Of a stretch of DNA of 64,000 bases, positions 18,392-31,012 are shown one piece after another. Origin of the DNA: Nitratireductor aestuarii (GTDB lineage: Bacteria > Pseudomonadota > Alphaproteobacteria > Rhizobiales > Rhizobiaceae). The position numbers and the translations under genes are program-made. The notes under the pieces are model-generated. The model had not been told where the DNA came from. It worked only from the letters and a program-made list of their open reading frames with translations, and did not search any database. How positions within the stretch are numbered: position 1 is the first letter of the stretch; every line of letters starts with the position of its first letter. Location: positions 248,001 to 312,000 of the forward strand of contig NZ_BMIF01000001.1 in NCBI RefSeq assembly GCF_014641695.1. The letters are read 5' to 3'.

Positions 18392-18700
18392 ATGGAAGTC
18401 GGGATTGCACATTTTCTCACTGTCTCGGCGGTGCTGTTCACGCTCGGTGTCTTCGGCATCTTTCTGAACAGGAAGAACGTCATCATCATCCTGATGTCGA
18501 TCGAGCTCATCCTGCTCGCGGTGAACATCAACTTTGTCGCGTTCTCTTCGGCCTTGGGTGACCTGGTCGGTCAGATCTTCGCACTTTTTGTACTCACAGT
18601 CGCCGCGGCCGAGGCCGCGATCGGCCTTGCAATCCTGGTGGTCTTCTTCCGGAACCGCGGTTCCATCGCTGTCGAAGACATCAACACGATGAAGGGCTGA
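18392..18700 (+). CDS. nuoK: NADH-quinone oxidoreductase subunit K
   Basis: NuoK (102 residues, three membrane helices) is part of the antiporter-like membrane arm. It has the two conserved membrane Glu residues, one in helix 2 ([20 protein letters not shown]) and one in helix 3 ([13 protein letters not shown]). It starts two bases after the nuoJ stop. Confidence 0.97.
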   Translation: MEVGIAHFLTVSAVLFTLGVFGIFLNRKNVIIILMSIELILLAVNINFVAFSSALGDLVGQIFALFVLTVAAAEAAIGLAILVVFFRNRGSIAVEDINTMKG

Positions 18701-18713
18701 AGAGGGGACTTTC

Positions 18714-20696
<1,983 letters not shown>

Positions 20697-20699
20697 ACC

Positions 20700-22205
20700 A
20701 TGACCGATTGGCCCATTCTTTCCACGGTCACCTTCCTGCCACTGGTAGGTGCATTTCTCATCCTGCTGATCAGGGATGATGGCCAGAGCGCCGGCCGCAA
20801 CATCCGCAATGTTGCGCTGCTGACGACGGTCTTCACCTTCGTTCTCTCGATCTTCATCTGGGCCGGCTTCGACTATTCGGTGCCGGGCTTCCAGATGGTC
20901 GAGAAGCACGAGTGGTTCGACGCCAACATCTCCTACCACATGGGTGTGGACGGCATCTCGATGCTGTTCGTGATCCTCAGCACGTTCCTGATGCCTTTCT
21001 GCATCCTGGCGAGCTGGGAGTCGGTTCAGCACCGCGTCAAGGAATACATGATCGCGTTCCTGATCCTGGAAACGTTCATGATCGGCGTGTTCTGCGCGCT
21101 GGATGTGGTTCTGTTCTACGTCTTCTTTGAAGCGAGCCTTCTGCCGATGTTCATCATCATCGGCGTCTGGGGTGGCAAGCGCCGCGTCTATGCAAGCTTC
21201 AAGTTCTTCCTCTACACGCTGGCTGGCTCCGTGCTGATGCTGCTCGCCATGATGGCGATGTACTGGCAGGCTGGTACGACCGACATCCCGACGCTGCTGA
21301 CGCACGCTTTCCCGGCACACATGCAGTACTGGTTGTGGGTAGCCTTCTTTGCTTCCTTCGCGGTGAAGATGCCGATGTGGCCGGTGCACACCTGGCTGCC
21401 GGACGCACACGTGGAAGCACCGACGGCCGGCTCCGTGATCCTGGCGGCCATCCTGCTGAAGATGGGCGGCTACGGCTTCCTGCGCTTCTCGCTGCCGATG
21501 TTCCCGATCGCGTCCGCCGATCTTGCTCCTGTGGTCTTCACGCTCTCCGTTGTGGCGGTGATTTACACCTCGCTCGTGGCGCTGATGCAGACTGACATCA
21601 AGAAGCTGATCGCCTACTCGTCCGTTGCTCACATGGGCTTCGTGACCATGGGCATCTTCGCGATGAACGAGCAGGGCATCCAGGGCGCCATCTTCCAGAT
21701 GCTGTCGCACGGTCTGGTCTCTGGTGCGCTGTTCCTCTGCGTGGGCGTGATCTACGATCGCATGCACACCCGTGATATTGCAGCCTACGGCGGCCTCGTG
21801 AACAACATGCCGAAATACGCGGTCGTGTTCATGATCTTCACCATGGCGAACGTCGGCCTTCCGGGCACCAGCGGCTTCGTCGGTGAGTTCCTGACGCTTC
21901 TGGCCGTCTATCAGGTGAACACCTGGATCGCGTTCTTCGCGGCCACGGGCATGATCCTCTCGGCAGCCTACGCACTTTGGCTCTACCGCCGGGTGATCTT
22001 CGGTGCGCTGACGAAGGAAAGCCTGAAGGTGCTGACGGATCTCTCCGTGCGTGAGAAGGCGATCCTGTACCCGCTGGTTGCGCTGGTGATCTTCTTCGGT
22101 GTGTATCCGAACGCCCTTATTGATGTGACGACGGCCTCAGTCGGATCGCTGATCGATCATCTGAGTGCCTCGCTCGACGCGGCCCAGGTGGCCGGAGCCA
22201 ATTGA
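20700..22205 (+). CDS. nuoM: NADH-quinone oxidoreductase subunit M
   Basis: NuoM (501 residues) is the middle antiporter-like subunit. Visible hallmarks are [20 protein letters not shown] near residue 80, the key Glu in the [16 protein letters not shown] helix, the Lys motif [20 protein letters not shown] and the HGLVSGALF helix. The stop overlaps an in-frame TTG of the next gene, although nuoN more likely begins 18 bases later. Confidence 0.98.
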   Translation: MTDWPILSTVTFLPLVGAFLILLIRDDGQSAGRNIRNVALLTTVFTFVLSIFIWAGFDYSVPGFQMVEKHEWFDANISYHMGVDGISMLFVILSTFLMPFCILASWESVQHRVKEYMIAFLILETFMIGVFCALDVVLFYVFFEASLLPMFIIIGVWGGKRRVYASFKFFLYTLAGSVLMLLAMMAMYWQAGTTDIPTLLTHAFPAHMQYWLWVAFFASFAVKMPMWPVHTWLPDAHVEAPTAGSVILAAILLKMGGYGFLRFSLPMFPIASADLAPVVFTLSVVAVIYTSLVALMQTDIKKLIAYSSVAHMGFVTMGIFAMNEQGIQGAIFQMLSHGLVSGALFLCVGVIYDRMHTRDIAAYGGLVNNMPKYAVVFMIFTMANVGLPGTSGFVGEFLTLLAVYQVNTWIAFFAATGMILSAAYALWLYRRVIFGALTKESLKVLTDLSVREKAILYPLVALVIFFGVYPNALIDVTTASVGSLIDHLSASLDAAQVAGAN

Positions 22206-22222
22206 ACGGAAGAGTGGATTCC

Positions 22223-23659
22223 ATGACGTTTGATCTCACTTCGAGCTTGGCTCTTACACTGCCGGAGGTAGCACTCGCCGTAGGCGCGATGGTGCTCCTC
22301 ATGGTCGGCGTATTCTCCGGCGAGCGGGCCAACAACACTGTGACCGGTCTGGCCGTGGCGCTGCTCTTTGCGGCCATCGCCTGGATTTTCGTCTTCCCGA
22401 CGGAAGGCGAGGCCTTCGGCGGCGCTTTCGTGAACGACGGCTTCGCCCGCTTCATGAAGCTGCTGACGCTTGCTGGTTCTGCGATTACGCTTGTCATGTC
22501 GGTTGGCTTTGCACGGGCAGAGCGCTTCGACAAGTTCGAGTACCCGGTCCTGATCATCCTCTCGACCGTTGGCATGATGCTGATGGTGTCGGCGAACAAC
22601 ATGCTGACGCTGTACCTCGGCCTCGAACTCTCTTCGCTTGCCCTCTACGTCGTTGCCGCCATCAACCGCGACAGCGTTCGTGCGACGGAAGCTGGCCTCA
22701 AGTACTTCGTGCTGGGCTCGCTGGCTTCGGGCATGCTGCTCTACGGTATCTCGCTCGTCTACGGCTTCACCGGCCAGGTAGGCTTTGACGGTATCGCTGC
22801 AGCACTTGCTGACGGCCAGCGTCCGCTCGGCCTGATCTTCGGTCTGGTCTTCATCCTCGCAGGCATTGCCTTCAAGATCTCCGCCGTGCCGTTCCACATG
22901 TGGACGCCGGACGTCTACGAAGGTGCGCCGACGCCGGTCACCGCCTTCTTTGCCGCTGCGCCGAAGATGGCGGCCATGGCAATGCTCGTCCGCGTGACGA
23001 TGGACACGTTCCGTCCGGTTGCCTCCGACTGGCAGCAGATCGTGGTGTTCATCTCCATTGCCTCGATGCTGCTCGGCGCGTTCGCCGCGATTGGCCAGCG
23101 CAACTTCAAGCGCCTGATGGCTTACTCGTCCATCGGTCACGTCGGCTTCGCACTCGTTGGTCTTGCCGCCAACTCGGAAGCAGGCGTTCGCGGCGTTGCG
23201 ATCTACATGCTGATCTACCTGGTCATGACGCTCGGCACCTTCGCCTTCATCCTGGCGATGCGCCGCAATGACGAGAATGTCGAGCAGATCGATGATCTGG
23301 CTGGTCTCTCCAAGACCAACCCGGTCATGGCGGTGATCCTGACGCTGCTCATGTTCTCGCTGGCAGGCATCCCGTTCCTCGGCGGCTTCTTTGCCAAGTG
23401 GTACGTATTCCTGGCTGCAATGCAGTCTGGCCTCTTCACACTTGCCGTTATCGGCATGCTGGCTTCGGTCATCTCGGCCTACTACTACCTGCGCGTCATC
23501 AAGATCATGTGGTTCGATGAATCCGCCGGTGGGTTCCAGCCTATGGCTGGCGAACTGCGCCTGGTTCTGGGTCTGAGCGGCCTGTTCATCACCTTCTACG
23601 TGCTTTTCGCCGGTACGGTCGGCCAGCTCGCGGAAGCTGCTGCCCATAGCTTCTTCTAA
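22223..23659 (+). CDS. nuoN: NADH-quinone oxidoreductase subunit N
   Basis: NuoN (478 residues) is the antiporter-like subunit nearest the hydrophilic arm. It shows the Glu helix [16 protein letters not shown], the Lys helix ([25 protein letters not shown], about residue 215-240) and a [20 protein letters not shown] segment. The ATG at 22223 is preferred, with GGAAGAG upstream; a TTG at 22202 overlapping the nuoM stop would add seven residues. It is the last nuo gene; birA follows three bases later, so they are probably co-transcribed. Confidence 0.97.
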   Translation: MTFDLTSSLALTLPEVALAVGAMVLLMVGVFSGERANNTVTGLAVALLFAAIAWIFVFPTEGEAFGGAFVNDGFARFMKLLTLAGSAITLVMSVGFARAERFDKFEYPVLIILSTVGMMLMVSANNMLTLYLGLELSSLALYVVAAINRDSVRATEAGLKYFVLGSLASGMLLYGISLVYGFTGQVGFDGIAAALADGQRPLGLIFGLVFILAGIAFKISAVPFHMWTPDVYEGAPTPVTAFFAAAPKMAAMAMLVRVTMDTFRPVASDWQQIVVFISIASMLLGAFAAIGQRNFKRLMAYSSIGHVGFALVGLAANSEAGVRGVAIYMLIYLVMTLGTFAFILAMRRNDENVEQIDDLAGLSKTNPVMAVILTLLMFSLAGIPFLGGFFAKWYVFLAAMQSGLFTLAVIGMLASVISAYYYLRVIKIMWFDESAGGFQPMAGELRLVLGLSGLFITFYVLFAGTVGQLAEAAAHSFF

Positions 23660-23662
23660 GCA

Positions 23663-24439
23663 ATGTTTGCCCTCGCGCCGACAGCACATTCAACCGGCTA
23701 CCGGCTCGAGGCACACGACACTGTGACGTCGACAAACGCGCTCGCGCTGGAGCGGGCGCTTGAGGGCGATCCGGGAAATCTCTGGATCGTCTCGAAGCAC
23801 CAGTCCGGCGGCCGTGGCAGGCGAGGGCGTGTCTGGGACACACCTTCCGGAAATCTGGCTGCGACCACCCTCGTGGTTGCCAGTATTCCCCCGGCTACTG
23901 CTGCAACGCTCGGCTTCGTGGCCGGGCTTTCGCTTTCTGATGCACTGGTTGCGACTGCTGGCAATCACCGTTTCGAGCTCAAGTGGCCGAACGATGTTCT
24001 GGCCGATGGAGCAAAGCTTTCCGGCATCCTGCTTGAATCGACCGTCTTTTCAGACGGGCGGCTCGCGGTTGCCGTGGGCATCGGTGTCAACATCGTCGCC
24101 CATCCAACCGATCTTCCCTATCCGGCAACGTCACTTGCCGCCCTCGGCAGCAAGGTCGACGCGGAAGGCTTGTTTTTTGCTCTGAGCGACGCGTGGATCG
24201 ACAACATGCGGCTGTGGGATGAAGGCCGGGGGCTTCCGCGCATCCGCGAACGCTGGCTTGCTCGCGCCGCTGGTCTTGGCACTCGTGTCACCATAAGGGT
24301 AGACGGACGGGTCGCTTCGGGCATATTTGAAACCATTGATGATGCCTGCCGCTTTGTCATTCGCGAGGACGACAACAGTCTGGTGCACATTGCAGCTGGT
24401 GACGTGCATTTCGGTGCCGTGGCATCGGTCCGCGAGTAG
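23663..24439 (+). CDS. birA: Biotin--[acetyl-CoA carboxylase] ligase (no HTH domain)
   Basis: The 258-residue protein is a monofunctional biotin protein ligase. It activates biotin with ATP and transfers it to the carrier Lys of acetyl-CoA and related carboxylases. The biotinyl-AMP loop GRGRRGR is at residues 51-57 within the SGGRGRRGRVW segment, and FELKWPNDVLADGAKLSGIL is the catalytic core with its Lys. It lacks the N-terminal winged helix of the E. coli repressor form, so it is not expected to bind DNA. The position directly after nuoN matches other alphaproteobacteria as I recall them. Confidence 0.93.
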   Translation: MFALAPTAHSTGYRLEAHDTVTSTNALALERALEGDPGNLWIVSKHQSGGRGRRGRVWDTPSGNLAATTLVVASIPPATAATLGFVAGLSLSDALVATAGNHRFELKWPNDVLADGAKLSGILLESTVFSDGRLAVAVGIGVNIVAHPTDLPYPATSLAALGSKVDAEGLFFALSDAWIDNMRLWDEGRGLPRIRERWLARAAGLGTRVTIRVDGRVASGIFETIDDACRFVIREDDNSLVHIAAGDVHFGAVASVRE

Positions 24440-24535
24440 AAAATCCCGAGAGGGTTTGAGAACAACGAGTTAAGAGTAGTTATTGATCGAGAGATTCAAT
24501 AATCTGCTAACTATTTTAGCGAGAGGAAACGCGAC

Positions 24536-26203
24536 GTGGCAGTAGGGCGCGAGGAGTTGGTATTTTGTCCTTTGGGGGGTGTCGGCGAAATCGGCATGAA
24601 TCTGGCCCTTTACGGATATGGCCCGGCGGCCAACCGTAGCTGGCTTCTGGTCGATTGCGGTGTGACCTTCCCGGGACCAGACCTTCCGGGCGTCGATCTC
24701 GTCCTGCCGGACATCCGCTTCGTTCAGGAGCAGCTGCCGAACCTGAAGGGCATTGTCATCACCCATGCCCACGAGGACCACTACGGCGGTCTTCTGGACA
24801 TCTGGCCGATGCTGAAGGCGCCGGTCTGGGCAACGCCGTTCACCGCCGGTCTGCTTGAAGCAAAGCGTGAAGGCGAGTGGAACGCGCCGGAGATCCCGGT
24901 GAACATCTTCCGCGCCGGCCAGACCTTCCAGATAGGGCCGTTCACGATCGAGGCCGTGGCGGTCAGCCACTCCATTCCAGAGCCGGTTTCGCTGGCGATC
25001 ACCACGCCGCTCGGCAAGGTCATTCATACCGGTGACTGGAAGATTGATCCGGAACCTGTTCTTGGACCGAGCATCGATGAGGCTCGCTTCCGTGCGCTCG
25101 GCGACGAGGGTATTCTGGCGCTCGTCTGTGACTCCACCAACGCGATGCGTGAAGGGGACTCTCCGTCCGAACGCGCCGTCGGCAACGGTCTGCGTGAAGT
25201 GATCGAGCAGGCGTCGGGTCGCGTCGCGGTCACCACCTTTTCCTCAAACGTGGGTCGTATCCGGGCCATCGCTGAAGCTGCGCGCGATGCCGGTCGTTCA
25301 GTGCTCGTCCTTGGCCGTTCGCTTCAGCGCGTCATTGAAGTGAGTTCCGAGCTTGGCTACCTGGACGGCTTGCCACCCTTCGTACCGGAAGATCAGTTTG
25401 ATCATATTCCGCGCGAGAACGTGGTGGTGCTCTGCACCGGCAGCCAGGGCGAGGCGCGCGCCGCCCTTGCCAAGCTTGCCCGTCAGGAAATGCGTAATGT
25501 CCGCCTCGCTCCCGGTGATACGGTCGTTTTCTCCTCTCGCGTGATCCCGGGCAACGAGAAGGCCATCATCACGATCAAGAACCAGCTCATCGAGCAGGGC
25601 GTGAAGATCATCGAAGACACGGATGCGCTCGTCCATGTGTCGGGCCATCCACGCCGCAATGAGCTGCGCAGGATGTATGAATGGGTGAGGCCGCAGGTTC
25701 TGGTGCCCGTGCACGGTGAAGCTGCCCATCTGGCAGCCCACGGCTCGCTCGGCGCCATGAGCGGCATCCCTGAAGTTGCCCAGGTCCGTGACGGCGAGAT
25801 GCTTCGCCTCGCACCGGGACCGGTAGAGCTGATCGAGCGCGTGCCGTTCGGCAGAATCTACAAGGATGGCAAGGTGATAGGCAACGATGTTGAAGTAGGA
25901 GTGCGAGATCGCCGCAAGCTCGCCTTCGCCGGCCATGTGGCCGTCAACGTCGTGCTCGATGACCAGTACGAACTGGCTGGCGATCCGGATCTTGTCGCAG
26001 TCGGCGTGGCCGAAAAGGACGCAAGTGGCCGCCTGATTGAACAGGTGATGCTTGACGCAGCCATCGGTGCGATCCAGAGCATTCCGCGCAAGGGCAGGCG
26101 CAACCTCGATCTGGTTGCCGAGGCTGTACGCCGCTCGGTTCGGTCTTCTGCCAACGAAGTCTGGGGCAAGAAGCCGATCGTGACCGTGTTTGTGACGCAG
26201 TAA
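24536..26203 (+). CDS. rnj: Ribonuclease J
   Basis: RNase J (555 residues) is a metallo-beta-lactamase-fold exo- and endoribonuclease involved in rRNA and mRNA maturation. The metal motif HAHEDH spans residues 77-82 (His77, His79, Asp81, His82), with a further His in VAVSHSIPEP and Asp in IHTGDWK. The beta-CASP part includes SSRVIPGNEKAI and VSGHPRRNEL. The start is GTG at 24536 with GAGAGG upstream. It belongs to the birA-rnj-mce group found after nuo in Rhizobiales, as far as I recall. Confidence 0.95.
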   Translation: MAVGREELVFCPLGGVGEIGMNLALYGYGPAANRSWLLVDCGVTFPGPDLPGVDLVLPDIRFVQEQLPNLKGIVITHAHEDHYGGLLDIWPMLKAPVWATPFTAGLLEAKREGEWNAPEIPVNIFRAGQTFQIGPFTIEAVAVSHSIPEPVSLAITTPLGKVIHTGDWKIDPEPVLGPSIDEARFRALGDEGILALVCDSTNAMREGDSPSERAVGNGLREVIEQASGRVAVTTFSSNVGRIRAIAEAARDAGRSVLVLGRSLQRVIEVSSELGYLDGLPPFVPEDQFDHIPRENVVVLCTGSQGEARAALAKLARQEMRNVRLAPGDTVVFSSRVIPGNEKAIITIKNQLIEQGVKIIEDTDALVHVSGHPRRNELRRMYEWVRPQVLVPVHGEAAHLAAHGSLGAMSGIPEVAQVRDGEMLRLAPGPVELIERVPFGRIYKDGKVIGNDVEVGVRDRRKLAFAGHVAVNVVLDDQYELAGDPDLVAVGVAEKDASGRLIEQVMLDAAIGAIQSIPRKGRRNLDLVAEAVRRSVRSSANEVWGKKPIVTVFVTQ

Positions 26204-26214
26204 CATTAGGGGGA

Positions 26215-26622
26215 ATGATGCTGAAGAGGCTCAACCATGTGGCAATCGCTGTTACCGATCTGGAATCCGCAACCGCGAACTATCGCGACACGCTGGGTGC
26301 CAGGGTGTCGGAGCCTCAGGCATTGCCGGAGCACGGCGTCACCGTCGTGTTCGTAGAGCTCGATAACACCAAGATCGAGCTTCTGGAGCCGCTGGGCGAG
26401 GGCTCTCCCATCGCTGCTTTCCTGGAGAAGAACCCCTCGGGTGGATTGCACCACGTCTGCTACGAGGTCGAGGACATTCTTGCTGCTCGCGACCAGCTGA
26501 AGGCGAAGGGCGCCCGCGTACTGGGCGACGGCGAACCCAAGACTGGCGCCCACGGCAAGCCGGTGCTCTTCCTTCACCCGAAGGATTTCAACGGCACGTT
26601 GGTGGAACTGGAGCAGATCTGA
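26215..26622 (+). CDS. mce: Methylmalonyl-CoA epimerase
   Basis: The 135-residue protein has the two glyoxalase-like beta-alpha-beta modules of methylmalonyl-CoA epimerase. This enzyme interconverts the (2R) and (2S) forms of methylmalonyl-CoA in propionate degradation. Metal ligands and the catalytic Glu residues appear in LNHVAIAVTDLE, GLHHVCYEVEDI and GTLVELEQI. Two adjacent ATG codons (26215 and 26218) are possible starts. It lies 11 bases after rnj, suggesting co-transcription. Confidence 0.93.
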   Translation: MMLKRLNHVAIAVTDLESATANYRDTLGARVSEPQALPEHGVTVVFVELDNTKIELLEPLGEGSPIAAFLEKNPSGGLHHVCYEVEDILAARDQLKAKGARVLGDGEPKTGAHGKPVLFLHPKDFNGTLVELEQI

Positions 26623-26793
26623 CGCTGCCCTGGATTACGCCGCTGTGACAGGGAACCGCTCCTGCCTGGGCTTTCATTCCCCGGCGGGATGGCGTAACAG
26701 GCGTTGGAAGCTGGTCCGCCTTTAAGCAATCCCTGACAGGGTCGTTCCTCAGGATCACCATGGCTGTCAGCCTGAATATCGTTTGGAGTGCAC

Positions 26794-27084
26794 ATGACCT
26801 GGGTATCGCTCGCCGCAGTCTACTTCATCCTTTGGTGGATCATGCTGTTTGTGGCGCTGCCGATCGGGCTGCGCACACAGGACGATGAGAAGGATGTCAT
26901 CCTCGGAACGACTTCCAGCGCGCCTGCGGGCAAGCACATGCTGAAGGTGGTCATTCTGACGACGGTGTTTTCGGCCGTCGTCATGACCGTGATGCTGATC
27001 GTGACGCGCGTTCTGGGCTATTCCTTCGACGATATCCCGCGCCTGATCCCCGTATTTGGCGCAATAGGCGGCGGCCACCACTAG
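26794..27084 (+). CDS. DUF1467 family membrane protein
   Basis: This is a 96-residue protein with two membrane helices (about residues 5-25 and 50-75). The first helix carries YFILWWIMLFVALPIGLRTQ, which is characteristic of DUF1467. The family is largely alphaproteobacterial and is often found near mce and proS. No function is known. The ATG at 26794 is chosen because GGAG lies six bases upstream. Confidence 0.85.
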   Translation: MTWVSLAAVYFILWWIMLFVALPIGLRTQDDEKDVILGTTSSAPAGKHMLKVVILTTVFSAVVMTVMLIVTRVLGYSFDDIPRLIPVFGAIGGGHH

Positions 27085-27205
27085 AGTTTCTGTGCGAGTC
27101 TGAACTGGTCCAGGCCTCTGCTCTCATGCCAAGCTTGTGAAAGCATTAGCTTGTGGGCACGAGCTTAAGCTCTGCAACCCCATAATCCTGAGACCCCAAA
27201 CACTT

Positions 27206-27235
27206 CGTCTGGCTTCAACCAGGCGATTTCATTTT
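27206..27235 (+). terminator. Terminator candidate after mce and DUF1467 gene
   Basis: CGTCTGG (27206-27212) pairs with CCAGGCG (27219-27225), with one G-T pair, and ATTTCATTTT follows. It is suitably placed 120 bases after the DUF1467 stop. Confidence 0.5.
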
Positions 27236-27240
27236 GCGCA

Positions 27241-27267
27241 AAAAAAAAGCAAGGCATGAAGCCTTGC
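27241..27267 (-). terminator. Strong minus-strand intrinsic terminator
   Basis: On the minus strand GCAAGGC, a five-base loop and GCCTTGC (27249-27267) are followed by a long run of T (A run on the plus strand at about 27240-27248). No accepted minus-strand gene lies nearby, so it marks an unrecognised transcript such as the broken frame or a small RNA. Confidence 0.7.
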
Positions 27268-27286
27268 AACTTAACGCGTCCGATCC

Positions 27287-27502
27287 TTACTCCGTCTCCC
27301 GACGGCGGCAGCGGGTCATCGCGCCAGGACCATATCCTCCCAAGACTTTTGACCGCGTAAATGAACTGGATTGTTACTCCATGTTCTTGTTATGTGGCAT
27401 GCACTTTAGACCAAGTTTTCGTGCAATGTCACGATAAATTTTCGCGTCCGGCGACTTTGACAAAATACAGCCGTGAACGGCGGGCAACAGCCTTGGGGCA
27501 AT
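27287..27502 (-). pseudogene. Possible broken small gene or small RNA locus
   Basis: A minus-strand frame runs from 27502 to 27287, interrupted by one TAA at 27374-27376. The first part reads plausibly (KIYRDIARKLGLKCMPHNKN) and the second, in the same frame, ends GYGPGAMTRCRRRETE, followed 19 bases later by the strong minus-strand terminator. This fits a small gene with a nonsense mutation. I do not recognise the product. A non-coding RNA ending at the same terminator is the main alternative. Confidence 0.3.
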
Positions 27503-27615
27503 TCATCCGCCCTTGAAGCCGCGGGTTTTCAAGCGGTCACGAAATGGCTAAGAAGCAATGCAAATCCAATAGTCGCGGAGATGATTCCGCGCTTCCTCTC
27601 GTGCTGGACTGACAA

Positions 27616-28944
27616 ATGCGACTGTCGCGCTACTTTTTGCCCATATTGAAGGAAAATCCCCGTGAAGCGGAGATCGTGTCTCACCGCATGATGCTCCGTG
27701 CTGGCATGCTGCGCCAGCAGGCTGCGGGCAGCTTCACCTGGCTTCCGCTGGGCAAGCGAGTGCTGGACAAGGTCTGCCAGATCATCCGCGAGGAGCAGAA
27801 CCGCGCCGGCGCTCAGGAAATCCTGATGCCGACCATCCAGTCGGCTGATCTGTGGCGCGAAAGCGGCCGTTACGACGACTACGGCAAGGAGATGCTCCGC
27901 ATCAAGGACCGTCACGAGCGCGACATGCTTTACGGTCCGACCAACGAGGAAATGGTCACCGACATTTTCCGGTCGTACGTTAAGTCCTATCGCGATCTGC
28001 CGCTGAACCTCTACCACATCCAGTGGAAGTTCCGCGATGAAGTGCGTCCTCGCTTCGGCGTGATGCGCTCGCGCGAATTCCTCATGAAGGACGCCTATTC
28101 GTTCGACCTCGATTACGAGGGCGCCAGGGCGGCCTACAACCGCATGTTCGTGGCTTACTTGCGCACCTTCACCCGCATGGGCCTGAAGGCGATCCCGATG
28201 CGCGCTGACACGGGCCCCATCGGCGGCGACCTGAGCCATGAGTTCATCATCCTCGCTTCCACCGGCGAAAGCGCTGTGTTCTGCGAGAAGAAGTTCCTTG
28301 ATCTTCCCGTGCCTTCGGCGGACGTCGACTTCAACAACGATGCCGAGATCGCCGGCATTGTTACGGAATGGACGACGCCCTACGCGGCCACCGAAGAAAT
28401 GCACCAGGAGGACGACTGGTCTTCCGTGCCGGAGGACAGCCGCCTTTCCGCCCGTGGCATCGAGGTTGGCCATATTTTCCACTTCGGCACCAAGTATTCC
28501 GCGCCCATGAAGGCTGCTGTGACGGGACCGGACGGCAAGGAACAGCTCGTTTCCATGGGCTCCTACGGCATCGGTCCGTCTCGTCTGATCGCTGCGATCA
28601 TCGAGGCGAGCCATGACGATAACGGCATCATCTGGCCGGAGGCTGTCGCGCCGTTCCATGTGGCCCTTATCAACATGAAGGCTGGCGACGCTGCCTGCGA
28701 TGCCGCCTGCGAAGAGCTCTACAGCAAACTCTGGGCTGCTGGCGTCGAGGTTCTCTACGACGACACCGACCAGCGCGCCGGCGCGAAGTTCGCGACCGCC
28801 GATCTCATCGGTCTGCCCTGGCAGATCATCGTCGGTCCGCGCGGCATCGCTGCCGGTGAGGTCGAGCTCAAGAACCGCGCCACCGGCGAGCGCGAAAACT
28901 TGGCACTGAAGGACGTTCTGGAAAGGTTCGGCACCAACTCATGA
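27616..28944 (+). CDS. proS: Prolyl-tRNA synthetase, short form without editing domain
   Basis: ProS attaches proline to tRNA-Pro. This copy has 442 residues with class II motifs: [10 protein letters not shown], motif 2 in [20 protein letters not shown] and motif 3 in [18 protein letters not shown], followed by an anticodon-binding domain. It lacks the inserted Ala-Pro editing domain that brings the E. coli enzyme to about 570 residues, as is usual in alphaproteobacteria. The stop overlaps the lolC start (ATGA at 28941). Confidence 0.96.
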   Translation: MRLSRYFLPILKENPREAEIVSHRMMLRAGMLRQQAAGSFTWLPLGKRVLDKVCQIIREEQNRAGAQEILMPTIQSADLWRESGRYDDYGKEMLRIKDRHERDMLYGPTNEEMVTDIFRSYVKSYRDLPLNLYHIQWKFRDEVRPRFGVMRSREFLMKDAYSFDLDYEGARAAYNRMFVAYLRTFTRMGLKAIPMRADTGPIGGDLSHEFIILASTGESAVFCEKKFLDLPVPSADVDFNNDAEIAGIVTEWTTPYAATEEMHQEDDWSSVPEDSRLSARGIEVGHIFHFGTKYSAPMKAAVTGPDGKEQLVSMGSYGIGPSRLIAAIIEASHDDNGIIWPEAVAPFHVALINMKAGDAACDAACEELYSKLWAAGVEVLYDDTDQRAGAKFATADLIGLPWQIIVGPRGIAAGEVELKNRATGERENLALKDVLERFGTNS

Positions 28945-30221
28945 GTGAAAAAGGAGCCAGGGCGGCGGGGGCGGGACCTTTCTCGTATTTCGAGCGTCTT
29001 GTGGCATGGCGTTACCTGCGCTCACGCCGCAAGGAGGCTGCGGTCTCCGTAATCTCTGCAATCTCATTCATCGGCATCATGCTCGGCGTCGCGACGCTGA
29101 TCGTGGTGATGGCCGTCATGAATGGATTTCGGACTGAGCTCCTGACACGCATGCTGGGCATCGAGGGGCACATGTCCGTGATGCCCATCGACATGCCGCT
29201 GAACGACTATGAAGTACTGTCGACGCGACTGAGCGGCGTGCCGGGCGTTCGCCTCGCCGTTCCCATGGTGCAGGGACAGGTGCTGGCTTCCGGGCCTCGC
29301 GGCGCGGGTTCCGGCGCCATTGTTCGCGGCCTGCGTGCCGAGGACATCGCCAAGCTCTCCATGGGCCAGAACATTCGCCAGGGGTCGCTCGAAAACTTCG
29401 ACACGGGCGAGGGGATCCTGATCGGTTCTCGCATGGCCCAGCGCTTGGGCGTGAGCATTGGCGACAACGTCACGCTCTTCTCGCCGGAGGGCGACATCAC
29501 CCCCTTCGGTGTGACGCCGCGCGTCAAGGCCTATCCGATCAAGGGCGTCTTCGAGGTTGGCATTTCCGAATACGATGCAAGCTTCGTCTTCATGGCGATC
29601 AGCGAGGCCCAGCTCTTCTTCAATGTCGAGGGGTTGGCGCAGCAGATCGAGGTCTTCGTCGACAATCCAGACAATATCGCCAGCTTCTATCCGCTGATCG
29701 AAGATGCCGCGCAGCGCCCGGTACAGCTCACCGACTGGCGCCAGCGCAATCAGGTGTTCTTCTCCGCGCTGGAAGTGGAGCGCAACGTGATGTTCATGAT
29801 CCTGACGATGATCGTGCTCGTCGCCGCGCTGAACATCATTTCCGGCATGATCATGCTGGTGAAGGACAAGGGGCACGACATAGCCATCCTGCGTACCATG
29901 GGCGCGACGAGCGGGGCGATCATGCGCATCTTCATGATGGCGGGCGCGTCGATCGGCGTGGCGGGCACCTTCGCCGGCCTGATCCTCGGCACGCTCCTCT
30001 GTCTCAACGTGGAATCGATCCGTCAGTTCTTCTCGTGGGTATCGGGCACCACCATCTTCAATCCGGAGATCTACTTCCTCAGCAAGCTTCCGGCCGACAT
30101 GGAATCGGGCGAAACCATTGCGGTCGTGCTTATCGCGCTCGCTCTGTCGTTCCTGGCGACGCTGTTCCCCGCCTGGCGCGCTGCACGTCTCGATCCCGTT
30201 GATGCTCTGAGATACGAATAA
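28941..30221 (+). CDS. lolC: Lipoprotein-releasing ABC transporter permease LolC/E
   Basis: The 426-residue inner-membrane protein has an N-terminal helix, a large periplasmic domain (about residues 55-280) and three C-terminal helices of the FtsX type. It extracts outer-membrane lipoproteins from the inner membrane for the carrier LolA. Key stretches are [20 protein letters not shown] at the N-terminus and [20 protein letters not shown], the coupling-helix region that contacts LolD. Only one permease gene is present beside lolD, so the complex is probably a homodimer (LolF-like use). Confidence 0.94.
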   Translation: MSEKGARAAGAGPFSYFERLVAWRYLRSRRKEAAVSVISAISFIGIMLGVATLIVVMAVMNGFRTELLTRMLGIEGHMSVMPIDMPLNDYEVLSTRLSGVPGVRLAVPMVQGQVLASGPRGAGSGAIVRGLRAEDIAKLSMGQNIRQGSLENFDTGEGILIGSRMAQRLGVSIGDNVTLFSPEGDITPFGVTPRVKAYPIKGVFEVGISEYDASFVFMAISEAQLFFNVEGLAQQIEVFVDNPDNIASFYPLIEDAAQRPVQLTDWRQRNQVFFSALEVERNVMFMILTMIVLVAALNIISGMIMLVKDKGHDIAILRTMGATSGAIMRIFMMAGASIGVAGTFAGLILGTLLCLNVESIRQFFSWVSGTTIFNPEIYFLSKLPADMESGETIAVVLIALALSFLATLFPAWRAARLDPVDALRYE

Positions 30222-30223
30222 TC

Positions 30224-30931
30224 ATGGCTGAAGGCATCCTCGAACTGAAGTCGATCAACCGGCGCTATGTGCAGGGGTCGAAAGAGCTCGTCATCCTGAA
30301 CAACGCGAACTTCACGTTGAAGCGCGGCGAGATGGTGGCACTTGTGGCTCCATCCGGCACCGGCAAGTCGACGATGCTGCACATCGCTGGCCTGCTCGAG
30401 TATCCCGACGGCGGGGACGTGATCATCAACGGACAGCCCTGCGCCGGCCTCTCGGATGACCGCCGCACGGAAATCCGCCGCCGCGACATCGGCTTCGTCT
30501 ACCAGTTCCATCACCTCCTGCCGGAATTCACCGCGCTCGAAAACGTGATGATGCCGCAGCTGATCTCCGGCCTCGCACCCGCCGAGGCGAAAGAGCGGGC
30601 GGAGCAGCTCCTCAACTACATGAAGGTGGGCAAGCGGGCCGAACACCGCCCCGCCGAGCTTTCCGGCGGTGAACAGCAGCGTGTCGCCATTGCGCGCGCC
30701 GTGGCGAACGCCCCGCTGGTGCTGCTGGCGGACGAGCCGACCGGTAACCTCGATCCAGGCACCGCGCACTACGTCTTCGACGCACTGGAAGCGCTGGTGC
30801 GCCATTCCGGCCTCGCAGCCCTGATCGCAACCCATAACGCAGAGCTGGCAGCCCGCATGGACCGCCGCGTCACTCTGCGCGACGGCAAGATCGTCGATCT
30901 CGACGCGACGCTCGCCAAGTCATCTCGCTAG
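30224..30931 (+). CDS. lolD: Lipoprotein-releasing ABC transporter ATPase LolD
   Basis: The 235-residue ATPase has Walker [10 protein letters not shown] at residues 43-51, the ABC signature [14 protein letters not shown] and Walker B with [12 protein letters not shown]. It powers the LolC-type permease encoded just upstream (three bases apart). A RIME-like repeat starts 10 bases after the stop and may act as the transcript end. Confidence 0.96.
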   Translation: MAEGILELKSINRRYVQGSKELVILNNANFTLKRGEMVALVAPSGTGKSTMLHIAGLLEYPDGGDVIINGQPCAGLSDDRRTEIRRRDIGFVYQFHHLLPEFTALENVMMPQLISGLAPAEAKERAEQLLNYMKVGKRAEHRPAELSGGEQQRVAIARAVANAPLVLLADEPTGNLDPGTAHYVFDALEALVRHSGLAALIATHNAELAARMDRRVTLRDGKIVDLDATLAKSSR

Positions 30932-30940
30932 CGTACGGGC

Positions 30941-31012
30941 TTCCGTCCGGAATTGCGCTCAAACAGAGACCTGGATCCTTTCGGCGTTTCTGGCAACGCT
31001 GAAATGATCTGG
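30941..31012. repeat. RIME-like palindromic repeat, copy A (partial)
   Basis: This segment closely resembles 37471-37539: TTCCGTCCGGAATTGCG, then AAACA, GATC, GGCGTTTC and GCTGAAA-GATCTGG in the same order. The right half is an imperfect palindrome (GATCCTTTC with its complement near 31001-31010). It matches my memory of Rhizobium-specific intergenic mosaic elements (RIME) but only the second palindrome is present here. Confidence 0.65.

Larger units (their letters stand above)
27085..27615. other. Gene-poor stretch between DUF1467 gene and proS
   Basis: About 530 bases. It holds a plus-strand terminator candidate at 27206-27235, a strong minus-strand terminator at 27241-27267, and a minus-strand reading frame interrupted by one stop codon (27287-27502). 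The proS promoter must lie in the last part but was not placed with confidence. Confidence 0.5.
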
